From positions 67,001 through 131,000 of the forward strand of contig CAJNDS010001090.1 in NCBI GenBank assembly GCA_905221605.1: DNA of 64,000 bases, in the 5' to 3' direction. The position numbers and the translations under genes were made by a program. The notes beneath the pieces are model-generated. The model had not been told where the DNA came from and searched no databases. It worked only from the letters and a program-made list of their open reading frames with translations. Shown one piece after another: positions 19,820 to 36,410 of this stretch (position 1 is the stretch's first letter; the number at the start of each line of letters is the position of its first letter). The DNA is from Symbiodinium natans (lineage: Eukaryota > Sar > Dinophyceae > Suessiales > Symbiodiniaceae).

Positions 19820-22800
19820 TTATATCAGGATCTCTTGGGATGTTCCCCCTTATACTCACAGTCCTTCATAGGGATTCTAAAAAGGGGTACTATAATCCCT
19901 ACTAAGGCGGACTGTTAGTATGAGGGGGAACACCCCACTGAGTACCTCAAAACCAGTAAGGAGAGCAAAGGCGCTGACTGGGCCCGCACCGTAAAGCAAC
20001 CCAATATATGGGGGGGTACGACAATAGGGACCCCTAACATAGTGCCCCAAATAGTAGGATTCCCCTACTACAAAAAAGGACCCCAATACAGTACCCCGAA
20101 TTTCGGAAACCCCATATGTTCAAATAGTAGGATTCCCCTATTACAAAAAGGACCCCAATACGGTACCCCGAATTTCGGAAACCCCCATCTGCTCCTCTAG
20201 ACCCAAAAAGTGCATGTGAACGGGCGGAAAACATCGAGTTTGTAGGACTCTGGACTTTAGGGGCCCCAACCCCTTAAGCCCCATAATGCCTCGACTCGAA
20301 CTCCTAAAGCCCTTACAGGAGCATGAACCGCAGAATTGCGCCTCAAAGGGCTCCTACTAGGGCTTTATCCTCGTATCCCTGAACTTCCTCAAGGCGCGTC
20401 CACGACCTTGACCTCATGGGTTTCCCTACCACCCCCCTCTATACTACGCTAGGTTCCCCTCATAAAGAAGCCTGTTGAGGGATAAGTAAGCCTAATTAAG
20501 GTCACTTAAGGCGGGATCCTAGGGGGGTAGTATAGCCGGGGGTAGTAGGGAAACCGATCCTGGCCCTGTGCATTTCCAAAGAAGACTCAAGCATCCAATA
20601 ATGGGTACAGAAGCTGGCCCCAAGGCAACCAGACCACAAAGTCCGAAGCCCCCTAAAAGCCCCCAAACCCCAAGTCTTAAAAACCATGCAACCTACAACC
20701 CCAACACCCTACAACCCCTAAACCCCTAAGCCGTAAACAGTACAACCCCTAGAGCCCCTGAACCCACGTCCCACTGGGCCCTAAAGCCCTAAAGCCCTAA
20801 AGCCCTGAAGCCCTGAAGCCCTAAAGCCCTGATGCCCTAAAGCCTAAACCCTAAACCCTAAACCCTAAACCCTAAACCATACTCGGCCCGCGGGCCGGAG
20901 CAGACTTCCGGATGCCGAAGCAGCGCTCGACGTCAAAGATCTTGGACTTGGGTGCCTGGCGAGGGTTTAGGGTTTAGGGTTTAGGAGGTTCAAGGGGGGT
21001 TTAGAGGGTTTGTAGAAGGGCTTAGAGGCTTTAGAAGGTTTATATAGAGGGTTTAGAGCGTTTAGAGGGTCTTGAGGGCTTAGGCTTTATAGGGTTCATA
21101 GGGGGTTTAGGGTTTAGAGGGTTTAGAGTTTAGGGTTTAGAGGGTTTAGGGGGTTTAGAGGGTGTATAGGGTTTAGGGCTTTGGGGGTTTAGAGGGTTTA
21201 GAGGGTTTAGGAAGGTTTAGAAGGGTTTAGAGCGTTTACAGGGTTTCGAGGTTTTTGGGGGGTTTATCGGGTTTATAAGGCTTAAAGGGCTTAGAGGGTT
21301 TAAAGGGTTTATACAGGGTTTAGGATTTAACCCATCCTTTCTGAACCCATTGCAACCCGTCGGACCAAAAGCGGACCCTAAACCCTAAACCCTAAACCCT
21401 AAACCCTAAACCCTAAACCCTAAACCCTAAACCCTAAACCCTAAACCCTAAACCCTAAACCCTAAACCCTAAACCCTCCCTAAACCCTGAACCCTAAACC
21501 CTAAACTTTAAACCCTAAACCCTAAACCCTGGCCCAACGAACTCCTCAACTGCATTGGGGACTCCCGGCCTCGGAGCCCTCACTCTCGTAGAAGAGGGCA
21601 TATTGCCTGGAACAAGAAGTTGTTTGGGGTTTAGGGTTCAGGGTTCAGGGTTTAGGGTTTAGGGTTTAGGTTTGGGGTTTGGGGTTGGGGTTTAGGATTT
21701 AGGGGAACGAGCTCTTGCTTCTGATCCCTTAGATGAGATTGGGAGCGAAACGCCTACAAGTTTTTCTTCTTAGTTTGGGGAATTCGGCACCTCGTATCCC
21801 CGATGCCCGCAAGCCCTGCTTAAAACCAATACGCAGAGCGTGCCGGGGCTCTATTTCTAGGGTTGCAAGTATGGCACGTAAGTTGGGTTCCTTACCATCA
21901 TGTATATATATATATATATATATGTATATATTAATATATTACTATATTAATATATTCATATAATAATATATTAATATATTAATATATTAATATATTAATA
22001 TATTAATATATTAATATATTAATATATTAATATATTAATATATTAATATATTAATATATTATATATTAATATATTAATATATTAATATATTAATATATTA
22101 ATATATTAATATATTAATATATTAGTATATTAATATATTGATATATTAATATACTAATATATTAATATATTAATATATTAATATATTAATATATTAATAT
22201 ATTAATATATTAATATATTAATATATTAGTATATTAATATATTAATATATTAATATATTAATATATTAATATATTAGTATATTAATATATTAATATATTA
22301 ATATATTAATATATTAATATATTAATATACTAATATATTAATATATTAATATATCCTCTACATACGCTATACATCAGAAGTTCCCACACTTTGTATCCCT
22401 ATAAGGGTAGGGGATCATGCTAAGGGCCGCATGGTTCCAACCTTGAGACTCTACAACAACCTGAACCCCCCGGATTTGGTAGCCCAGTAGGCATGTCCTA
22501 GTAAGGGTACCCTTTTTGGGGCTTGCTGCTGTATAAGGGAACTTTGAAGAACCCCCTAAACCCTAAACCCTAAACCCTAAACCCTAAACCCTAAACCCTA
22601 AACCCTAAACCCTAAACCCTAAACCCTAAACCCTAAAAAGGAAAAGGGTACCACTGGGCTACCAAGAGTAGGCAAGCTGCTGCTTGAAGTCGTTGATATT
22701 CTCGCGGCCTGCGGAATCAGCTGCCATGCGAATGCGACATGCAGCGGGTTTAGGGTTGAGGGTTTAGGGCCCTGGTTAGGGCTTCTGGGATTTGGGTTTA

Positions 22801-24195
22801 GGCTTTTGGGGTTGGGGATGTCAACGTGGGCTGAGACCTCAACCCAAAACTCCACCCCCAAAATCCTCATCCTGAAAAACCTGACGCCCTAAACCCTGAA
22901 CCCCAAACCCTGAAACCTAAACCCTTTAAACCCTTTAAACCCTAAACACTAAACCCTAAACCCTCATCCTTAAACAAGCCACCCCGAAATGCGCAGCCCG
23001 ACCATGCAGCTGGTAGCAAGGAAAGCTCGCTGGCTTACGCAGTTTAGGGTTTAGGGTTTAGGGTGTAGGGTGTAGGGTTCAGTCAGGGATAGGATCACAT
23101 AAGGGGCTTTCAGTAACCATCCCCCCACCCCCCCTCTAGCTGAAGTCGGCTGCCCAGGCCCCCCCTTTTTAGAGTTTCAGGAGTTCTTTGGAGGTCGGGG
23201 CTTAGGGTCAAGAGACCCCAGAGACAACAAAAACGCCCCAGCCTAGCAAAGCCTGGCACTAAACCCTACACCCTAAACCCTACACCCTAAACCCTAAACT
23301 TAAGCCCCAAACCCTAAACCCTCAACCCCAAACCCAAGACCCCACTTACACCCTAAACCCCAGCCCACAAAACACTCAGGGCCCCTCCACCCTACACCCT
23401 GCACCCTAAACCCGAAACCCTAAACCCTAAACCACAAAACGCTCAGGGCCCCTCCTGTCTTCTGCAGTCGGCTCGGGGGCGAGCCGGTAATCCAGAGGTA
23501 GACGGCCTTTCAAGGCTTGCCTACTGGTGTCTTCGGGTTCAGGGATAGGGTTTAGGGTTTAGGGTTTAGGGTTGAGGGTTTAGGGTTTAGGTTTAGGGTT
23601 TCGGGTTTGGCTGAGGGTTGCTTACTCGTGGGAACTTCGGGAAATTGCGTCCCTATGCAGTCCTGAAAGCGCGATGTAGGGGGGATATAAGATAATTGCT
23701 AGTTCCTAGGGGGGCAGTTAAGGAGCGCTTTGTAGAAGGCTGCAAGAAAAGGGTAAACCCGAAACCCTAAACAGGGTTTAGGGTTTAGGGTATAGGGTTT
23801 AGGGTTACTCTGGTTGATCAGGAAAGCACGCGCCACCTAGCTCAATGGAGTTACGGGGTCCCAGCGGTTGAAACCCTAGACGTCTCGAAAGCCCGAAGCC
23901 CATTCCCTAAACTCTTGAACCTTCAAAACCTTAAACTCTAAACCCTGAACCCTAAACCCTCAAACCCTTCAACCCCTCAACCCTGAAACCCTCAACCCTG
24001 AAACTCTTAAACCACCCCAAAAAACCAAAACACCTAAACCCCCCAACCCTAAACCCTAAACCCTAAACCCTAAACCCTGAACCCTTATGAGACAGCCCTA
24101 CAGTCAAAGCCCAGCCTCCGGCCAGGAGAGGTTCAAGGCGCGCTTTGCCAGCCACGGGTTGAGCCTGGGGGGCGAACTTTCGCGCGCAGGCTTTC
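19820..24195 (-). CDS. Unidentified minus-strand gene, about nine small exons
   Basis: Not recognised. Exons in coding order: about 24,192-24,115 (KACARKFAPQAQPVAGKARL), 23,873-23,830 (FNRWDPVTPL), 23,662-23,626 (DCIGTQFPEVPT, donor GTAAGC), 23,515-23,436 (LKGRLPLDYRLAPEPTAEDR, donor GTGGTTTAGGG), about 23,030-22,985 (PASFPCYQLHGRAAHFGVA), 22,720-22,663 (DSAGRENINDFKQQLAYS, donor GTAGCC), about 21,615-21,560 (QYALFYESEGSEAGSPQC), 20,955-20,883 (PKSKIFDVERCFGIRKSAPA, donor GTATGG), one ending at 19,939 (SAFALLTGFEVL) and a 14-bp terminal piece 19,833-19,820 giving KILI-stop. Several introns start within a few bases of TTTAGGG arrays. Exon-to-exon phase has been checked only at the last junction, so a split into two genes is possible. 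Confidence 0.5.
19834..19938 (-). other. 105-bp intron made of a palindromic element (family P2, copy 3)
   Basis: In the coding sense it starts GTGGGGTGTTCCCCCTCATA and ends TATAAGGGGGAACATCCCAAG. The donor lies inside the left arm and the AAG acceptor directly abuts the right arm. Splicing joins phase 1 to phase 1 and gives FEVLKILI-stop. Confidence 0.68.
20049..20187. repeat. Two tandem copies of a 66-bp repeat, family P6
   Basis: AATAGTAGGATTCCCCTACT and ACCCCAATACGGTACCCCG occur in both 20,049-20,114 and 20,122-20,187. A diverged relative lies near 9,697-9,735, and inverted relatives are near 34,780-34,865. Confidence 0.75.
20418..20555. repeat. Palindromic element, family P5
   Basis: About 138 bp with arms GGGTTTCCCTACCACCCCCC and GGGGGTAGTAGGGAAACC, and inner CTATACTAC/GTAGTATAG. 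Half-copies with GGTAGTATAGAGAGGGGTAG lie near 19,140-19,180, and GCGTAGTATAGAAGGGGGTA near 47,152-47,175. Confidence 0.7.
21000..21320. repeat. Diverged GTTTAGAGG-type repeat block
   Basis: About 30 imperfect units of GGGTTTAGA and GGGTTTATA in the G-rich orientation, distinct from the clean heptamer. No coding frame. Confidence 0.75.
21375..21535. repeat. CCCTAAA array, about 20 units
   Basis: Clean array to 21,476, then a few variant units. It lies directly left of the exon near 21,560-21,615, that is, just inside the following intron in the coding sense. Confidence 0.9.
21903..22353. repeat. 450-bp array of the palindromic octamer ATTAATAT
   Basis: More than 50 nearly perfect ATTAATAT units, with occasional ATTAGTAT or ACTAATAT, preceded by a short TA run. 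The unit pairs with itself, so either strand can fold along its whole length. Confidence 0.95.
22555..22635. repeat. CCCTAAA array
   Basis: About 11 clean units directly left of the exon at 22,663-22,720. Confidence 0.9.
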
Positions 24196-24288
24196 TAAAT
24201 GGGTTTAGGGTTTAGGGGTTAGGGTTTGGGGTTTGGGGTTTAGGGTTTAGGGTTTAGGGTTTAGGGTTTAGGGTTTAGGGTTTAGGGT

Positions 24289-24421
24289 TCTCCAAGGAGG
24301 GGGGGGGGGTTCAAGGGGGGTATGCAACCCAAGGTTCCCTAGTACTCCCCACTGCTCCCTAAGGCTCCCTAAGCTTCCCCTAGGTACCTGCCCCCCACGA
24401 ACCCCCCTCCCTTAAGAACCC
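24289..24421. repeat. Palindromic element, family P4, copy 2
   Basis: Starts AAGGAGGGGGGGGGGTTCAA and ends ACCCCCCTCCCTTAAGAACC. It shares the loop TATGCAACCCAAGG and CCCTAAGGCTCC with 7,645-7,799. Confidence 0.65.
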
Positions 24422-24800
24422 CATAGCTTTGGGTCCAGGGCAGAGGGTTTGGGGTGAACCCTGAACCCTCTGACCCTAAAAACCCAAAAGGGCTTGGTCA
24501 CGTAGAGTTTAGGGTCTTGGGGATGTGGGATTCAGGGTCTTAGGCTCTAGGGTCTTGGGGTCTTATGGGGCTTTGGGGGGACTTACAGGGTTTTTTGTGG
24601 GGTCTTAGGGATTCGGGTTGAATTCTTAGAGTTGTGTGGCTTTACGGTTTCAGGTTTGAGGTTGGGGCTTTCATAACCAATTGGATTCCGCAACCCTAAA
24701 CCCTAAACCCTAAACCCTAAACCCTAAACCCTAAACCCTAAACCCTAAACCCTGAAACTTCAGCCCGGGAACCCAGCTCCCTGAATGCGAAAGCCTTCTT

Positions 24801-24925
24801 AGGGTAGTTGCATGGTCCCCCAGTACGGGCCCTTAAATGGGGACCCCTCATATGCCCCTTATATACCCTATTCAACCCAAGGGCCCATACTTCAGAACCC
24901 GTTAAGGGAGGTAAGGGACCAAATT
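24801..24925. repeat. Dispersed palindromic element, family P7, copy 2
   Basis: Carries GGTAGTTGCATGGTCCCCCA, GGGCCCTTAAATGGGGACCC and AAGGGAGGTAAGGGACCA, as in 12,786-12,915. Confidence 0.6.
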
Positions 24926-24949
24926 AAGGGGCCTGAAACCTGTAGCCTG

Positions 24950-25205
24950 TTATGAAATTTGGCCTCGCTTGGTGCATTTCGGGTATTTATCGCGAGCACG
25001 GATTCGCATTGCGCTGGAGCAAGTCGCGCTGTAGCAGACGCTTGGGTTTTTGGGTTTTAGGCTTTAGGGTTTAGGGTCTGAGAGTGCTACTATGGACAGC
25101 AGACTTTCCGGTTCTCATGCCTTGCCCGATGAAGTCCTCTGAAGCTGATGGATTGCGGGTCTCTCATTTTCTGGCGGATCCCACGACCCTGGGTCTAGAG
25201 AGGAC
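24950..25205 (-). CDS. Possible aquaporin C-terminal tail exons (unresolved)
   Basis: Two islands in this span read as short basic exons on the minus strand: 25,205-25,115 (TQGRGIRQKMRDPQSISFRG) and about 25,040-24,980 (RLLQRDLLQRNANPCSR-stop, or another frame ending at 24,952). Either could supply the tail after helix 6. Phases allow more than one solution, so the stop codon of the aquaporin is not fixed. Confidence 0.35.
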
Positions 25206-25604
25206 AAAGCGCAGGCACGGGATTAATTTTGTAGGTTTAGAGCTTTGGGGTCCTCAAGACCTTGGATTCCAAAACCCCAAACCCCCAAACCCCCAACCTC
25301 TAAGCCTGAACCGGTAGACTCCATAAACCCTACAACCCCTAAACCGTAAACCCCCTACGACCCCCAAAAGCCAAAGACCCTAGTATCCTGAAATCCTAAG
25401 ACCCTAACATCCTGGAACCAGAGCCCAAGACCCTACAACCCTGAAACACCAAGGACCCCGAACCCTAACCCCAAACCCTAAACCCTCAACCCTCAACCCT
25501 AAAACCCTCAACCCTAAACCCTAAACCCTAAACCCTAAACCCTAAAACCCTAAAACCTTCAACCCTAAACCCTCAACCCCTCAACCCTCGACCCTACAGC
25601 TCAC

Positions 25605-30667
<5,063 letters not shown>

Positions 30668-30730
30668 GGCTTGAGAACACCGGGATCCAGTTTGACGGAG
30701 GGAGTTTTTTGCCTTCTCTGCGGCCTGTGG
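30668..30730 (-). promoter_or_regulatory. Short 5' leader with candidate spliced-leader acceptor for the aquaporin
   Basis: In the coding sense GGCTTTTGCCCACAG ends at 30,725, 58 bases before the ATG, giving a pyrimidine-rich AG acceptor. Dinoflagellate mRNAs receive a trans-spliced leader at such sites (established). The acceptor is inferred from position only. Confidence 0.4.
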
Positions 30731-31334
30731 GCAAAAGCCAACGTCCTTCGAGCCCAAAGAGGGTATTTAGGGTTTAGGGTTTAGGGTTTAGGGTTGAGGG
30801 TTTAGGGTTGAGGGACTTTGAGGGTAGGGGCTCTCAGGCACTGTTTTCGAGGGGGGAGGGGGGGGGGCTTATTTCGGGCTTACATGCCAGGGGAGATTGG
30901 GGCTTTTCATGGATCTGAACGCTCAGCCCCAAACCCTAAACCCCAAGCACAAAAACCCTAAACCCGAACCCTAAACCCCTAAAGCTGTTGGGTTCAGGGT
31001 TCAAGGCCAGGTCTGCAGGGTTCGGGGCTTTACGGTTGCACAGCTTTAGGGGGACTGCTAGGTCAGGGTTTAGAGTTTATGGTTTCGGGTTTAGGGCCAC
31101 CTTAAGAACCCCCCCAAAAAAACAAAACACATAAGTAAATAAATCAAAGAACATATACATATATATATATATATATACATGTACCATTGCCCTTATAGGA
31201 AGGTTCTCAAGCAAATAGTATCTTAAGTTAGGGTTGAGGGTTTAGAAGGTACAGGGTTGATAGTTGTGGTTGCCGATAGTAAGGCTATCATCGGGCAAGT
31301 ATCTATAAGCCCTAAGCCCTAAACCCTATATAGG

Positions 31335-34300
31335 GGTGAAAGTGCAGCCTCCTCAGACAGTGACTCTACGAATGCTGCCTGTCTAACTTCTAGGCTGTAG
31401 GCTTTGGGGTTTAGGGTTCTTCAGGGTTTAGGGTTCTTTAGGGTTTAGGGTTTAGGGTTTAGGGTTTAGGGGGCTTTGCGTGAGCCCGGAAAGAAAGGCA
31501 TGCGCCGGACCTCAGGCGTCTCTCGCGAGTCCTCCGGTGACGTCGCCTCCAGCAACAAAACTCCACAGTTTAGGGTTTAGGGTTTAGGGTTTAGGGTTTA
31601 GGGTTTAGGGTTTAGGGTTCAGGGTTTAGGGTTCAGGGTTTAGGGTTTAGGGTTTAAGGTTTCGGGAAGCCTGAGCCCGAAACCCTACAAGTCCTAAGCC
31701 CTGCACACCCTGTCACCTGTACAGTTTACTGAGGTCCTAGATAGTTGTTAGGGAACAGGGGCTGTAGGCGTTGAGCAGGTCACCGCTAGACCATTTTGGG
31801 AATCAACTCCCTTTCCAAAACCGGATTTAGAACCCTCAAGCCGAAGACGCGGTTGAGGGCTTCTAGGCAACTGAAGGCCTGATGCGAGGATTCAAGTTTA
31901 GGGGTGTTTGATAATTAGGGCATTAAGGTAGCGTTTGAGGCTTCAGGCTCTAGGCCTACAGGGCAACCCTAAACCCTAAACCCTAAACCCTAAACCCTAA
32001 ACCCTAAACCCTAAACCCTAAACCCTAAACCCTAAACCCTAAACCCTAAACCCTAAACCCTAAACTGTTTTGTTTGGCCTTTTTGGGTGGTTAGCCAAGG
32101 CTTTAGCGTCGCAGCGCTTCAGGGTTACGAGCAGACTTCTTGCCGGACCCTCTGGTTCTTACTAGGGGATGAGGGAATTAGGGCCCTATATATATATATA
32201 CATACACCTTTAGGGGACTATTTAGGGTGCCTCATTCCCTCATTCCCTACTAAGAACCAGAGTACTAAGAACCAGAGGATAGATCCATGTACAAGGGTAC
32301 TTACTATCACTGCTGCTGGAAGTTGTGTACCGATTGCTGCAGCTGGGTATCGCCTTCTCTTGGGGCTTCGTAACCCTACTGAAAAACAACTCGGAACCTT
32401 TTGTTTTGGGTCTTTTTGGGGTTGACACCATGGTTTAGCATTCAAGGCCCTAACCCAGTAGCGCATAGGCTGAGGCATCCCAAATCACAAGCGGAAGGCT
32501 GACGTGGCAGGAGCAGCAGCGCCCCTTCCATTGCTTTCTAAAGTCAGGAGCCTGACGTGACCCTTCAGGTTTGATTGTCACTACCTTCAACCACAAACCC
32601 TGGAGGGTTCGGATTTAGGGTCTAGGGATCCGGAGGCCTTGAGAAGAGGCCCAAGGAACTTAGACCCTCCACTGAAACCTCAATCCCTAAACAATCCTCA
32701 TCGCCTGCCCATCTCCAGACAGCTCTTGGGAATCCTCTCCCTTCCTGGGCGGAGGGGTAGAGGAGGCTTGCTTGGGGTTTAGAGGCAAAGACGATGGGAG
32801 CTTCCGGAAATTTAGGGATGCCCCTTGAACCAAAAGTCGACAGGGATTCAACAAAATTGTTTTGCGGAATTTTTCAATGGGGGACCCCAGTTGGGGACCC
32901 CGGTTGTCTGGAAGCTGCCATGTAACACCAAAGGCCATGTAAACCTGCTACTTGCCCTCGACCGCTTCTTCCTAAACACTGAAGAAGATCCCCAACCTTA
33001 GACCCCTAAACCGCCAACCTTAAACCCATCACCCCAAGAAGTCCCACAAGCCGAATACCAAATACCCTACCCCCCCCCCCCCCCCCCGGCTCCTAAACCC
33101 TGGTCAACCCTGAACCCTAGAAACCCTGGAGCCTAACCCCCAACAAGCCTTGGAGCCTACGCCAAGCTCTAAACCCTAACACGTCATAAACCCTAAAACC
33201 CTGCACCCTAAATAAACCCTAAACCCTAAACCCTAAACCCTAAACCCTAAACCCTAAACCCTGTGGAACCAGGGCCGTGGCTTCCCTCGTTTCTTCTTGC
33301 TGCCCTTCCTCTTCCGCGTGTTGGAGGAAGCATCCTGAGCGAACGGAGAGCGAACGGAGAGCTGTGGGTTTAGGGTTTAGGACTTAGGGTTAGGGTTTAG
33401 GGCTAGGGTTTAGGGTTTGGGGCTAGGGTTTAGGGTTTAGGGTTTAGGGTTTAGGGTTTAGGGTTTAGGGTTTAGGGTTTAGGGCTTCGGGTTTCGGGCC
33501 TGGGGCTTCGGTTTCTACGTGCAGGGGAGGGTTTAGGGGTCGAAGAGTCTCGGGTCTTGGGGCCTAGGGGCGGCCTAGTGTTTAGGGAAGTAGGGCGGAG
33601 GGTTGGAACCGTCAACCACAAGGGATTTTGGGTTTGAGGTTCTAGGAAGTTTACCAACACTCCCATACCGAGGGCTGCGATGCGTTTTCAGGAAGGGGTC
33701 GAGCTTGCACCTCGTAGCCTCTAACTCTAAACCCCTAAACCCTATACCCCCTAAACCCTATACCCTAAACCCTAAACCCTAAACCCTCAAGCCCCCTGTA
33801 ACTTGAAATTATTCGAAAATCCAAAAAACGAAACTCCTCGAAACTTTCCCCGGACCTGGACCCTGAATAATTTCAATAAACCCCTAAACCCCTAAACCCC
33901 TAACTCCCTAAACCCCGAAACCCCCCTAAACCCCTAAACCCTAAACCCTAAACCCCAAACCCCTAAACCATAAACCCTAAACCCTTTGGTACTCCGGGCA
34001 CCCGACGGAGGCGACAGAGGTTGAGGTCGCCGAGGTCGGCCGCTGCGGGGTGTCGGGGGCAGGCGCGACCTCCTCAGTGGTTTTCCTAGGGTTGTCTATT
34101 TTCTATGGGTTGAGGGTTTAGGGTTTAGGGTTTAGGGTTTAGGGTGTAGGGTTTAGGGTTTCGGGTTTAGGGTTTAGGGTTTGGGGTTTGGGGTTTGGGG
34201 TTTGGGGTTTGGGGGTTGGGGTTTGGGGTTTGGGGTGTGGGGTGTGGGGTTTGGGGTTTGTTGTCTAGGGGTTTAGGGTTTTGTTCTAGGGGTTTAGGAT

Positions 34301-35955
34301 TTAGGGTTTAGGGTTTAGGGTTCAGACTGAGTGTGTGTGTGTGTAGGGTTTAAGGCTTAGGGTTTAGTGTTAAGGGCTTAGAGCGAGTGTGTGTAGGGTT
34401 TAGGGTTTAGGGTTTAGGGTTTAGGGTTTAGGGTTTAGGGTTTAGGGTTTAGGGTTTAGGGTTTAGGGTTTAGGGTTTAGGGTTTAGGTTTTAGTGTTTA
34501 GGGTTTAGGGTTTAGGGTTTAGGGTTTAGGGTTTAGGGTTTAGGGTTTAGGGTTTAGGGTTTAGGGTTTAGGGTTTAGGGTTTAGGGTTTAGGGTTTAGC
34601 GCTTAGGCTTTAGGGCTTAGGGTTTAGAGTGAGTGTGTGTGCGTGTGTAGGGCTTAGGGTTTAGGGTTAGGGTGTAGAGGGTTATTCAAGGAGCTTATAG
34701 GCTTCGAGGGGCCGAAGAGCTTGAGGCTTACTAACCAGGTTGGCCCTGCAAACGCTCTGAGAAAGAATTCCTAGATGGGGGTTTCGGAATCTAGGGGTGC
34801 CTTATTGGAGTCTTTATTCTAAGGGGATCCTACTATGTGGGGAGTCTTTATTAGGGGTCCCTTGCTAGAGCCAAAAGTATCCTTTGAATAAAAAGGGTGC
34901 CCTTTCTGTTTTTTTAGGGGGCTAACAAGGGAACCTAAACCCTAAACAAGGGTACGTTCGGTTTTGGAGGTCCACTCGCAAGATCGCCACGAAAAGAACA
35001 CCAAAAGCTAGGATCTGATATTAGCAATGCATAAAGTGACCGACTCCCCAGCCCCAGAGCCCAAACGAACCTTTCACTGGTCTCTCTCTTCTTGGCTGCA
35101 CTCAGGAGGGTAGCTATAAATTAAACGTTTAGCTGCCTTAATAAGAAGCCCAATAAACCCAAAAAAGGTAAGGATCTAAAGTTACAGTAGAGTACAACAA
35201 AGTCTTTTGCCTCCTCCTCGTCGCTCGGCAGCAGCGTGTCGGTCTTCTTCTTCATGGTCTCCTTCACTGGGAAAGCGCGTCTAGGGCTTCGGGCTCAGGG
35301 GCCACACCACGAAAGGCGCAGGTCAGGGCCCTCAGGAGAAAGAGGTCCCACCTAAAACCCTAAACCCTCAACCCTAAACCCTGAACACTAAACCCTAAAC
35401 CCTCAACCCTAACCCTAAACCCTCAACCCTAAACCCCATTCTGAGTACCCTGACTGCATAGTGGCGGCCCCTGATTCTAAGTGTTTGCAGCCATGTCTAC
35501 GAGGCCATACTATGGCGGGAGCTCCAAAAGCGGTGTAAGGTGTAGGGTTTGGGGTTTAGGGTTCAGGTTCTAAAGAGCTGACCCTGTAGCTCTGTCTGTA
35601 GAGATAGATAGAGGAACCCCGGTCAGCAATCAAATGATCCACGTGTAGCACTACTGTAGAACCAAATTCCAGGCCAGCATAGGTCCTTCTTGGAGGGGGG
35701 TTCCTTACTGCATAATAGAGTTGCATGTGCATGAAAGTTTGGGGAACAGGTATGAGGGTAAAAATCAACCTCTCCTAAACTCTGAACGTGCGCTAAGCCC
35801 TAAACCCTAAACCCTAAACCCTAAACCCCAAACCCTAAACCCTAAACCCCCAAACCCGAGAGTCCAACACTCTGAACGTGCCTCCAGGTCGACGTCGCCA
35901 GGTCGGATGGTTGGGTCTTTCATGCCCAGGTGTTCTTTGTCCAACCAGGTACTGG
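31335..35955 (-). CDS. Unidentified minus-strand gene(s), Lys- and Ser-rich, about a dozen exons
   Basis: Not recognised. Islands in coding order, boundaries approximate: 35,955-35,876 (WLDKEHLGMKDPTIRPGDVD), 35,745-35,590 (RTYAGLEFGSTVVLHVDHLI), 35,262-35,203 (ETMKKKTDTLLPSDEEEAKD), 35,108-35,078 (AKKRETSE), 34,085-33,988 (EEVAPAPDTPQRPTSATSTS), 33,722-33,672 (GYEVQARPLPENASQPS), 33,340-33,266 (DASSNTRKRKGSKKKRGKPR), 32,770-32,705 (RKGEDSQELSGDGQAM), 32,375-32,300 (TKPQEKAIPSCSNRYTTSSS), 32,145-32,075 (EGPARSLLVTLKRCDAKALA), 31,885-31,835 (AFSCLEALNRVFGLRVLN), 31,560-31,485 (LLLEATSPEDSRETPEVRRM) and 31,375-31,335 (AFVESLSEEAAL). Most are disordered and charged; the 33,266 exon looks nuclear-localising. 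No stop or start is certain, so this may be two genes. Confidence 0.48.
31970..32065. repeat. CCCTAAA array, about 13 units
   Basis: Clean array directly left of the island at 32,075-32,145; in the coding sense the intron after that exon opens with GTTTAGGG. Confidence 0.92.
32150..32262. repeat. Palindromic element, family P3, copy 1
   Basis: Arms CTCTGGTTCTTACTAGGGGA and TCATTCCCTACTAAGAACCA followed by GAG. The loop has an AT run. The right end repeats ACTAAGAACCAGAG directly after the element. In the coding sense the neighbouring exon starts at the element's AGAG end. Confidence 0.75.
34395..34600. repeat. TTTAGGG array, about 28 units, the longest in the window
   Basis: Nearly perfect units with one TTTTAGTG break near 34,490. 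Short GTGTGTGT runs interrupt similar repeats on both sides (34,330-34,395 and 34,620-34,650). Confidence 0.95.
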
Positions 35956-35999
35956 GCGGAGGGTTTTAGTATCTAGGGTTTAGGGTTTATAGAGTTTAG

Positions 36000-36219
36000 A
36001 GTTTAGGGTTTGGGGTTTGAGGATTGAGGTTTAGGGATCTAGGGACGGGGGTTTCGAGGGGGTTTGAGGGGCTTCAAGGCTTGACTTGTTTTTGAAATAT
36101 CTAGGGTTTCGGGGCTTCCCGGAGAACCCCTACTACCCTGCAACACATTACTTGCCAAAACATCTGGAACTGTCAGGCTATGTTCTCCTGCTTTAGAGGT
36201 GGTATATATATATATATAT

Positions 36220-36252
<33 letters not shown>

Positions 36253-36290
36253 TATACATATAAATGTATATATGAGGTATTTGCGTAGGA
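36000..36290. repeat. AT and ATAC microsatellites
   Basis: TA dinucleotides at 36,203-36,222, CATA tetranucleotides at 36,222-36,245, then a further TA run. No exon seen from 35,960 to 36,290. Confidence 0.85.
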
Positions 36291-36305
36291 ATGTATGTAT
36301 GTATG

Positions 36306-36410
36306 TCATGTCATGTCATGTCATGTCATGTCATGTCATGTCATGTCATGTCATGTCATGTCATGTCATGTCATGTCATGTCATGTCATGTCATGTCATG
36401 TCATGTCATG
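36306..36410. repeat. 21 perfect copies of TCATG
   Basis: Pure pentanucleotide array flanked by ATGT and GCAT tetranucleotides to 36,455 and a TG run to 36,470. The open frames across it (Ser-Cys-His-Val-Met cycles) are artefacts. Confidence 0.97.

Noticed and set aside
22619-22870. Minus-strand 83-codon frame through 22.6-22.9 kb
   Set aside because: It runs through telomere-like repeats in a frame different from the supported exon 22,663-22,720.
24115-24192. Pterin-4a-carbinolamine dehydratase, from LEPLLAGGWAL
   Set aside because: The short match to the family's N-terminal helix is not followed by the conserved HHPEW-type block in downstream exons, so the name is not supported.
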